Positions 57,820-64,000 of a DNA stretch of 64,000 bases are shown here, piece after piece; position 1 is the stretch's first letter, and the number at the start of each line of letters is the position of its first letter. A program made the translations under genes and the position numbers. Source of the stretch: Bryobacterales bacterium (GTDB lineage: Bacteria; Acidobacteriota; Terriglobia; Bryobacterales; Bryobacteraceae); the NCBI GenBank assembly GCA_020846745.1, contig JADLDI010000099.1, positions 94,715 through 158,714 on the forward strand, in the 5' to 3' direction. Under the pieces are notes generated by a model that saw only the letters and a program-made list of their open reading frames with translations, did no database searches and was not told the DNA's origin.

Positions 57820-58932
57820 TTACAGGACGGCGGCGAGTTCGTGGAATGGGCGGTTTTGGGATTCGGCGACAGCCGGACAGGTGATGTGGCTTTGGTAGGT
57901 GTTGACGCCTTCGGCTATGGCACGGCTGTTTGCTACGGCCTTCTCGAAGCCGCTGCCGGCGATCTGGAGGACGTAGGGGAAGGTGGCGTTGGTGAGCGCC
58001 AGGGTGGACGTGTGCGGCACGGCGGCGGGCATGTTCGAGACACAGTAGTGGAGCACGTCGTCAACGAAATAGACAGGGTCGGTGTGGGTGGTGGGACGCG
58101 AGGTTTCGAGGCAACCGCCCTGGTCGATGGCAACGTCGACGATTACCGAACCTTTGCGCATGTCGGCTAACATGTCGCGGCGGACGATACGGGGGGCAGA
58201 AGCGCCGGGGACGAGAACGCCGCCGATGACGAGGTCGGCTAGTTTGAGGGATTCGCGGATGGTCCAGGCGTTGGAGGCGAGGGTAACGACCTGATTGTTG
58301 AAGATGTCGTCGAGGTCGCGCAGACGGTTGAGGTTCTTATCGATGATGGTAACGTGAGCGCCCATGCCGACGGCGATCTTGGCGGCATTGAGGCCGACGA
58401 CGCCACCGCCCAAGATGACAACGTTTGCGGGGGCGACACCGGGGACACCGCCCAAGAGGATGCCACGGCCGCCGTTGGGACGCTCGAGATACTGTGCGCC
58501 CACCTGTACGGACATGCGTCCGGCCACTTCGCTCATGGGGGTGAGCAAGGGCAGCGACCCGTCTTCTTCGCGAATGGTTTCGTAGGCGATGGAGGTGGTG
58601 CGGGAATCGACCAACTTCTGAGTGAGTTCGGGGAGCGGGGCGAGATGCAAGTAGGTGAATAAGAGCAAGCCGGGCCGCAGGTAAGCGTACTCGGCGAGCT
58701 GCGGCTCTTTCACCTTCACGACCATATCCGCACGGCTCCAAACCTGGGCGGCATTGGGCACGATCTGCGCGCCGGAGCGGACATAGATATGGTCGGGGAT
58801 GGAGCTGCCGATTCCGGCTCCGGCCTCGACAAGCACCTGATGGCCCGCCTCAACGAGGGCGGAAACGCCACTGGGCACCAGACCGACACGGGTTTCGTGG
58901 TCCTTTATTTCCTTCGGTACGCCGATAATCAT
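57820..58932 (-). CDS. ald: Alanine dehydrogenase
   Basis: This 370-residue NAD-dependent enzyme interconverts L-alanine and pyruvate plus ammonium. It starts MIIGVPKEIKDHETRVGLVPSGV, the family signature. The catalytic lysine and histidine are Lys75 (VKVKEP) and His96 (YLHLAP), and the Rossmann loop is VVILGGGVVGLNAAKIAVGMGAHVTIID. The length matches the hexameric family. The start overlaps the stop of the upstream peptidoglycan-binding gene by 4 bp, so they are co-translated. L-alanine is a precursor of the cell-wall stem peptide, which may explain the pairing (inference). Confidence 0.96.
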   Translation of the reverse strand: MIIGVPKEIKDHETRVGLVPSGVSALVEAGHQVLVEAGAGIGSSIPDHIYVRSGAQIVPNAAQVWSRADMVVKVKEPQLAEYAYLRPGLLLFTYLHLAPLPELTQKLVDSRTTSIAYETIREEDGSLPLLTPMSEVAGRMSVQVGAQYLERPNGGRGILLGGVPGVAPANVVILGGGVVGLNAAKIAVGMGAHVTIIDKNLNRLRDLDDIFNNQVVTLASNAWTIRESLKLADLVIGGVLVPGASAPRIVRRDMLADMRKGSVIVDVAIDQGGCLETSRPTTHTDPVYFVDDVLHYCVSNMPAAVPHTSTLALTNATFPYVLQIAGSGFEKAVANSRAIAEGVNTYQSHITCPAVAESQNRPFHELAAVL

Positions 58933-59684
58933 TGGAGCTCCTTATGCGCAAGGTCACCCCCTGGGGAAGCGGGACCGGCCGCGGGCGGCGGGTTACCCGA
59001 TGGAGGTTCTTGGGGAACGGTCCGCTGCGGTGCGGGCGGCTTGACGGCGGCCGCGGAGGTCCGTTTGGGTCCGAGCCCCAAGGCAATCAAGGACAGCGAA
59101 CTGATTTTGCCGTCGGCCGTGATGTTCTGGTCCTGCTGAAACTTCTTGAGGGCGTCGGAGGTAGAGGCTCCCCAGTTGCCGTCGGCTTCGCCCTGCATAT
59201 AGCCGCGCTTGATGAGCGCTGCCTGAATTTCGCGGACGCGCTCTGGCGCGGGCTGCTGCTGGCTGGCGCGCCAGGAGGGGACGGCGGCGCGGCGGCGGCG
59301 GCGAGAGGCGGCGGAGGTGGTGGCTTGCCGCCTGGCAGCGGCGCTGGTGGAGGTACGAGCACCGGATTTGGTGGAGCTTTGTTTAGTGGCGCCCTGTCTG
59401 GCCGGGCTTTGTCTGATGGCGCCTTTCGTGGCGCTTTGTTTGGCCGCGCCTTGTTTGGTGGCGGTGCGCGCGCCGGTAACTTGCTTATGCGGGAGTTGCT
59501 TTGCGCCGGTGCCGCTGCCCGCCCGCCTGGCCGAAGTTTGTTTGGATGAGGACTTACCGGAGGAGGGGGCGGAAGATTTCTTAGCGGGTCCTTTTTGGGT
59601 GACGTTGTTCAGCGCCACGGCCCCCATCGTAACGCCGAGGGAAGCAACCAGCAGACACGCCGTACTGCGGATCATGCCAATCAT
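58929..59684 (-). CDS. Exported, strongly basic peptidoglycan-binding-domain protein
   Basis: This 251-residue protein has a leader (STACLLVASLGVTMGAVA). About 120 residues of Lys/Arg/Ala/Ser/Thr-rich low complexity follow (units such as TKQGAAKQSATKGAIRQSPARQ), resembling histone H1-like tails. A peptidoglycan_binding_1 domain then lies at about 148-205 (RVREIQAALIKRGYMQGEADGNWGASTSDALKKFQQDQNITADGKI), and the tail is proline-rich. It probably coats the wall, the basic region binding teichoic-like or other acidic polymer or DNA. Its stop overlaps the ald start by 4 bp. Confidence 0.75.
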   Translation of the reverse strand: MIGMIRSTACLLVASLGVTMGAVALNNVTQKGPAKKSSAPSSGKSSSKQTSARRAGSGTGAKQLPHKQVTGARTATKQGAAKQSATKGAIRQSPARQGATKQSSTKSGARTSTSAAARRQATTSAASRRRRRAAVPSWRASQQQPAPERVREIQAALIKRGYMQGEADGNWGASTSDALKKFQQDQNITADGKISSLSLIALGLGPKRTSAAAVKPPAPQRTVPQEPPSGNPPPAAGPASPGGDLAHKELQ

Positions 59685-59770
59685 TTAGTATATCAGGGTC
59701 TCAAATTGCGACATGGCCGGGAACCCTTGAAGGCCCCGGCCATGTGCGTCGGTGTGCTGTGACGAGAAGA

Positions 59771-61369
59771 TCAATTCTTTGGCAATGTTCCGGACAGAAA
59801 CATACCACTGTAACGAGGTGTACCGCCCTGGCCACGGGTGAGCGGGTTGGCTCGCATAACACGGAAAGCGACGGCATCGCCAGGCTTCAAGGTGGACTGG
59901 ATCTTGCGGATATCTTCGACGGAAGAGACGGGTTGGCGATTGACGGAGAGGATGATGTCCTTTTCGCGCAGACCGATTTCTTCGGCGAAAGAACTTTCCT
60001 GAACGCGGGTGACGACGACGCCGCGCTGCTCTTCGATCTTGGCTTCTTCGCGTTCGGACGGCTGCAAGTTGCGAACGTAGATCCCGAACTTGACTTCGCT
60101 CCCTTCTTCCTTATCGGGAGTTTCGGCGGGGCGGGTGCGGGCAAAGCGCGGGTCGTCTTTAAAGACTTCGGCACGGTCGCGGACGACGATATCGAAATCC
60201 ATCTTCTTGCCGCCGCGGTCGACGTTGACGCGCAGTTTTTCGCCGACGGGCGTGTCAGCTACGCGAGCAACCAGGTCTTCACCGTCTTTGACGGATTTGC
60301 CGTTTACGGACAGGATGATATCTTCCTGCTTAAGGCCGGCTTTCTCGGCCGGGCCGCCGGGGACAACCTGGTCGACAATGACGCCGTGGGTGGTGCCGAG
60401 GGCTTTCAGGACCTCGGGTTTTTCCTGGCCTTTCTGCCAGGAGATACCGATGGAGCCGCGGGCCACGCGGCCGGTACGGGTGAGCTGGTTGTACACCTTG
60501 ACGGCCATGTTGACCGGCAGGGCGAAACCGATGCCCTGGTAGCCGCCGCTCTGGGTGGCGATCATGGTGTTGACGCCAATCACCTCGCCGCGGATGTTCA
60601 GCAGCGGACCACCGCTGTTGCCGGGATTGATGGCGGCATCGGTTTGGATGAAGCGCTGAAACTGCTGGGTGTTGATGTCGCGGCCTTTGGCGCTGACGAT
60701 ACCGGCGGTGACGCTCGCGTCCAAGCCGAACGGAGAACCGATGGCGATGGCCCAGTCGCCCACCTCGACGGAATCGGAATTGCCTACGGGCGTGTAGGGG
60801 AGGGCCCGGCCCGCATCGATCTTGATCACAGCGAGGTCCGTTTCGATGTCCACGCCAATCAGTTTGGCGCGGTATTCGGTGAGATCGCCGTGTAATTTGA
60901 CGTTGATGCGGTCGGCGTTCTCGACGACGTGATTATTGGTGATGATGAAGCCCTTGGGATCGACGATGAAGCCGGAACCCGTGCCTTCGCGCTTGAAATT
61001 CCGTTGATCGGGCATGGGCCCGCGGAAGAAGCGGCGGAAGAGGTCCATGCTATCGTCTTCATCCTCATCTTCCTCCTGCGGCGGGCGGGTGCGTTTGCGC
61101 TCGGCGCGGGCCGGTTTGGCTTCGTAGGTGGTACTGATGTGGACGACGGCGGGTTCCATCTTCTTAGCGAGAGTCGCGAAGAGATTGTCCGTAATCGGTT
61201 TGGCGGGTGGAATCACGAGCGGCGTCGCATCGGTGATTGCCTTCTCGCCTTTGTCTGCTTTGACCCCTGTATTGATAAGGGTACCGATGATGATGCCGAC
61301 GCCCAGCGTGGCGACCATCAACATTAACGACAGAAATTTCTGGCGGCGCAACTTTCCTAACAAACTCAT
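59771..61369 (-). CDS. Do/HtrA-type periplasmic serine protease
   Basis: This 532-residue protein has a membrane anchor or leader (LSLMLMVATLGVGIIIGTLI). The trypsin-like domain has the triad His147 (ITNNHVVENAD), Asp178 (VDIETDLAVIKI) and Ser252 (INPGNSGGPLLN). Two PDZ domains follow (about 305-395, GTTHGVIVDQVVPGGPAEKAGLKQEDIILSVNG; about 428-515, GVVVTRVQESSFAEEIGLREKDIILSVN). An acidic insert (EEDEDEDDS, about 99-107) lies before the catalytic domain, in the place of the regulatory LA-loop side. It degrades or refolds damaged envelope proteins. Confidence 0.95.
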   Translation of the reverse strand: MSLLGKLRRQKFLSLMLMVATLGVGIIIGTLINTGVKADKGEKAITDATPLVIPPAKPITDNLFATLAKKMEPAVVHISTTYEAKPARAERKRTRPPQEEDEDEDDSMDLFRRFFRGPMPDQRNFKREGTGSGFIVDPKGFIITNNHVVENADRINVKLHGDLTEYRAKLIGVDIETDLAVIKIDAGRALPYTPVGNSDSVEVGDWAIAIGSPFGLDASVTAGIVSAKGRDINTQQFQRFIQTDAAINPGNSGGPLLNIRGEVIGVNTMIATQSGGYQGIGFALPVNMAVKVYNQLTRTGRVARGSIGISWQKGQEKPEVLKALGTTHGVIVDQVVPGGPAEKAGLKQEDIILSVNGKSVKDGEDLVARVADTPVGEKLRVNVDRGGKKMDFDIVVRDRAEVFKDDPRFARTRPAETPDKEEGSEVKFGIYVRNLQPSEREEAKIEEQRGVVVTRVQESSFAEEIGLREKDIILSVNRQPVSSVEDIRKIQSTLKPGDAVAFRVMRANPLTRGQGGTPRYSGMFLSGTLPKN

Positions 61370-61427
61370 TTTCCGAATGCCTCCCCAAAGGCTGGCTACT
61401 TCTTATAGTGTACGCAATATACGGAAT

Positions 61428-62315
61428 TTATGGATGCTTGCCGGCGGTGGAGGGTTTCAGCTCGACCACGACAAGCCCTAGTAAAATCAAGGCGGCGCCG
61501 AAGAGAGGGGCGCCGCTGAGGCGTTCGCCCGCAACGGCCCAGGCGGTGGCGGCGGCGGCGACCGGTTCTGCCGCGAAAATCATCGCGGCCCGGGTGGGGG
61601 TGGTATGGCGCTGGGCCCAGGACTGGACGCAATAGGCCAGCGCGGTACAAAGGACAGAGGTGAGGGCGAGAGCAAGCCACAACCGGCCGGAGGGCCGGAA
61701 AACGGGAGTTTCGAGAGATGAGAAACTCAACAGGCCAAGAATCGCCACGGTGGACACCTGAATAACGGAGAGAAACTCGAACCCGTTGTGCTTTGCGAGG
61801 TGGCCGATCAAGACGACATGAATCGCGAAGACTGCCGCGCAGCCGACAGTCATCAGGTCGCCTTTGTTAAATCCTGCCGCGAGCCATTCGCGGCCGCCCA
61901 CACCGGTTAACAGTGCCATGCCGATAAGCGCCATGCCCACGCCGGCCATTTCGAGCGGACGGGGCACGTTGCGATAGACGAAACAGGCGAGCAAAGGTAC
62001 CATGACGACGCAAAGGGAAGTGAGGAAGGCCGATTTGGAGGCGGAAGTGAAGCGAAGGCCTTCGGTCTGGAGCAGGTAGGCGAAGTAGAGCGAGACACCG
62101 GCCGCGATGGCGCCGGCGAGGTTGGGGCGGCGGGTGCGGATGAGCGTGCGGGTGAAAAGGGGAATCAGCAGTAAAGCGGCAATGCCGAAGCGGAGGGTAA
62201 GAAAGACGAGGGTCGAGGCGTCGTGCAGAGCGTCTTTGATGAGGGTGAAGGAAGTGCCCCAGACGATGGTGATGGCGAGGAGGGCGGCTTCCGCGCGGGT
62301 TCGCGTGCTATCCAC
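61428..62315 (-). CDS. EamA/DMT-family transporter
   Basis: This 295-residue membrane protein has ten predicted helices in two EamA halves: ALLAITIVWGTSFTLIKDALHDASTLVFLTLRFGIAALLL at the start and WLALALTSVLCTALAYCVQSWAQRHTTPTRAAMIFAAEPVAAA in the second half. DMT carriers mostly export small metabolites or amino acids; the substrate is unknown. Its start overlaps the stop of the M20 peptidase gene by 8 bp, so it may export what that peptidase releases. The HtrA gene is 58 bp downstream on the same strand. Confidence 0.9.
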   Translation of the reverse strand: MDSTRTRAEAALLAITIVWGTSFTLIKDALHDASTLVFLTLRFGIAALLLIPLFTRTLIRTRRPNLAGAIAAGVSLYFAYLLQTEGLRFTSASKSAFLTSLCVVMVPLLACFVYRNVPRPLEMAGVGMALIGMALLTGVGGREWLAAGFNKGDLMTVGCAAVFAIHVVLIGHLAKHNGFEFLSVIQVSTVAILGLLSFSSLETPVFRPSGRLWLALALTSVLCTALAYCVQSWAQRHTTPTRAAMIFAAEPVAAAATAWAVAGERLSGAPLFGAALILLGLVVVELKPSTAGKHP

Positions 62316-63576
62316 AGACGGCTGTTGAGTCGACGTCGCGCATCAGTTGGCACAGGGTGAGGAATATGCGCCGCAGGCCGAGTTCGCGGCGCTCGGGATG
62401 GAACCATTCGGCAGGAGTATGCGCGCCGCCGCCCTGGCCGCCGGCGCCGATGGAGATGGCCGGGATGCCCAAAGACAAAGGAATGTTGGCGTCGGTGGAG
62501 GCGCAATCGAGATGGGCGCGGATGCCGAGATGAGCGTCGGTGGCGCGGACGTAGTGGAGGATCGGAGAATCTTCGGCCATCTGGCCGCCGGGCCGCGATC
62601 CGATTTCGCGCAGCTTGGCGGTGACGCGGCCGCCGGTGGCACGGTCGTTTTCGACTTCAATTGCGCGCTCGACGGCGGTGGTGAGCAGCGCGGCCATGTC
62701 GTCGATGCGCGAGCCGCTTTCAGACCGGATATCGACTTTGGCGCGGGCGACATTGGGGATGGAATTGATGCTGGTGCCGCCTTCGATAACGCCGAAGTTG
62801 AAGGAAGTTCGCGGATATCCGTTCACACTGCAATAGGGCGTTTCCGCGAAGAAGGCGATGGCGCGGCTGAGGGCATGCACCGGGTTGCCGACTCCGTAAT
62901 CGGACCAGGAGTGTCCGCCCGGACCTTGCAAGGTGAGTTCGAAGCGGCGGCTGGCCAGGGCGCGGTTGGTGATGTGATCGACCGATGGGCCGTCGAGCAC
63001 GACGAACGAGGCGATGCGGGAAACCAGTCCCGTGGGGCGGCACAGGTAGCGCATGCCGCTCAGGTTGCCTTCGCCCTCTTCGCCTACGTTCGCGATGAGG
63101 ACGACGGGCAAAGCCGCGCCGGCGAGCAAGGAGTTTTCGCGGACGGCGCGGGCGACGGCGAGTAGAGCGGCCAACCCGGGGCCGTTATCGGCGACACCGG
63201 GGCCTTGGAGACCGCCATCGGGACCGAGCCGGATTTCGTCGGCATTGCGGGGTTCGAGAACCGTGTCGAGGTGTGCGGTGAGCGCCACGACAGGCTGCCC
63301 GTCGCGCACGGATTGCGGGTAGGCGACTACGTTGCCCGCCTTATCGAGGCGCGCGTCCCAACCGAGCGATCGAAACTGGACGACCATCCACTCGGCGCGT
63401 TTGGACTCGCGGAAGGTGGCGGCGGGGATGCGGCAAAGTTCGAGGTGCCGCTCGGTGATCCATTTCTTTTCGGCTGCAAACCATTCCAGGGTGCGGGCGA
63501 TTGCCGGTTCGGCGGCCAATTGCGCGACAGCGCGAACACGGAGCGCATCCGGACGTTGGGTGAGAGCGGCCCCCAT
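62308..63576 (-). CDS. M20-family metallopeptidase
   Basis: This 422-residue di-zinc peptidase is of the M20 (aminoacylase/tripeptidase-like) fold. Metal and catalytic residues are visible: His and Asp in TAHLDTV, the bridging Asp in GPGVADNGPGLAALL, the catalytic Glu pair in NVGEEGEGN and the last His in EWFHPER. The dimerisation domain lies between (ELTLQGPGGHSWSDYG, GTSINSIPNVARAKVDIRSESGSRIDDM). There is no leader, so it acts in the cytoplasm on small peptides or N-acyl amino acids. The next gene downstream, overlapping by 8 bp, is an exporter. Confidence 0.9.
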   Translation of the reverse strand: MGAALTQRPDALRVRAVAQLAAEPAIARTLEWFAAEKKWITERHLELCRIPAATFRESKRAEWMVVQFRSLGWDARLDKAGNVVAYPQSVRDGQPVVALTAHLDTVLEPRNADEIRLGPDGGLQGPGVADNGPGLAALLAVARAVRENSLLAGAALPVVLIANVGEEGEGNLSGMRYLCRPTGLVSRIASFVVLDGPSVDHITNRALASRRFELTLQGPGGHSWSDYGVGNPVHALSRAIAFFAETPYCSVNGYPRTSFNFGVIEGGTSINSIPNVARAKVDIRSESGSRIDDMAALLTTAVERAIEVENDRATGGRVTAKLREIGSRPGGQMAEDSPILHYVRATDAHLGIRAHLDCASTDANIPLSLGIPAISIGAGGQGGGAHTPAEWFHPERRELGLRRIFLTLCQLMRDVDSTAVCG

Positions 63577-63660
63577 GGGATCGACTCCAGTGTATCGCGG
63601 CCGGTCGAAAAGGGTCCCTTCGGGACATGGAAGTCATCCCAGCCTCCGGTGGGGACCGGA

Positions 63661-63683
63661 TTGAATTAGGGTGTGACTCGGAT
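63661..63683 (+). repeat. Dispersed intergenic motif R2, copy 4
   Basis: TTGAATTAGGGTGTGACTCG followed by GAT; one inserted base and one change from copy 1. It lies about 85 bp upstream of the M20 peptidase start. Confidence 0.8.
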
Positions 63684-63870
63684 TGTGCGGCACGTGGGGG
63701 CAACGCGTCGCAGACCGTCGGGTCAGAACGGCGTGCGGACTAATCCGAAGAGGCCGACCGGGAGGTCGGGTTGCGAACGGGACGTTCGCTCCACACGGGG
63801 GAGGTCGTTTGGTGCAACGGAGAGGGTGATTGGGCTTTCATGCCATTGGGCTTCGGGGGGATTGCGTGCG

Positions 63871-63895
63871 CCGGCCGGGTCGCTGACGCTCCCGC
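63871..63895. repeat. Dispersed repeat family R4, copy 2
   Basis: The 25-bp stretch starting CCGGCCGGGTCGCTGACGCT matches the reverse complement of 12688-12712 at 24 of 25 bases. Confidence 0.7.
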
Positions 63896-64000
63896 TTCCA
63901 TGAGAGGGCCGGTGGTTGTCAAGCAGGAAATTTAGTTTTTTGTAGTTTCATTTCGGAATGCTGCGGACTCGGCTGAGACAGAGTTCGGCATTCCTTGTCC

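Larger units (their letters stand above)
63577..64000. other. Intergenic region to the window edge, repeat-bearing
   Basis: No gene is recognised in these 424 bp. The region holds an R2 copy (63661-63683), small palindromes (CGAACGGGACGTTCG, CGACCGGGAGGTCG), an R4 copy (63871-63895), an A/T-rich stretch near 63930 and a 7-bp inverted repeat GGAATGC/GCATTCC near the edge. Confidence 0.55.

Noticed and set aside
1..64000. CRISPR arrays, insertion sequences, integrases, rRNA or tRNA genes
   Set aside because: No regularly spaced direct repeats with unique spacers, no transposase or integrase motifs and no rRNA or tRNA structure were seen.

Overview
This 64 kb window is high-GC chromosomal DNA that most resembles an Acidobacteriota genome of the Bryobacterales/Solibacter type. 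That placement is inferred from gene content: an Oar-like TonB receptor with a carboxypeptidase-regulatory domain, a DUF1501 plus PSD1 cytochrome pair, many Tat- or Sec-exported degradative proteins, DUF1080 and CBM9-like proteins, and Pkn-type kinases. No rRNA, tRNA, CRISPR array, prophage or intact insertion sequence was recognised.

Layout. 1-12.6 kb: an exported esterase (cut by the window edge), the TonB receptor, trmO, a VapBC-type toxin-antitoxin pair, the DUF1501/PSD1 pair and a divergent DUF5703 glycosidase-like protein. 12.8-21.7 kb: a UvrC-like nuclease without its second catalytic half, an aldo/keto reductase, an Ig-like exported protein, a SEC-C protein, a membrane Ser/Thr kinase, a DHH phosphoesterase, small GNAT, pirin and TMEM175-type proteins. 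21.9-24.5 kb: cytochrome bd oxidase (cydAB). 24.6-29.6 kb: exported proteins of unclear role, including a kelch propeller and a UroD-family protein with a Tat-like leader. 29.7-33.5 kb: a cyanophycin module (cphA, a broken isoaspartyl-dipeptidase remnant, cphB). 33.5-45.4 kb: amidohydrolase, CocE-type hydrolase, clpS, DUF1080, ppa, CBM9-like protein, two tandem phosphohexomutases, an FtsB/DivIC-like protein, cutA, an MFS carrier and a Tat-exported oxidoreductase-like protein. 45.8-52.2 kb: a tightly overlapping trehalose operon (DUF5752, treT, treY, treZ). 52.3-56.2 kb: a glycosidase-like protein and a TPR plus beta-barrel protein that together look like an exopolysaccharide export pair. 56.4-63.6 kb: HigBA-type toxin-antitoxin, a HEAT-like protein, alanine dehydrogenase, a basic peptidoglycan-binding protein, an HtrA protease, a DMT exporter and an M20 peptidase.

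How the genes fit together. The cyanophycin genes would store and release nitrogen as Asp-Arg polymer. The trehalose operon encodes two separate ways of making trehalose (from maltodextrin and from nucleotide sugar). cydAB supports respiration at low oxygen. The many exported hydrolases suit a soil polymer degrader.

Beyond genes, the window carries several families of short dispersed repeats: a 13-bp motif (TTGCGAAACGAAC) found inside genes in different reading frames and orientations, a roughly 20-bp intergenic motif in four copies, palindromic elements between genes, and heptanucleotide tandem repeats, one of which supplies a ribosome-binding site.
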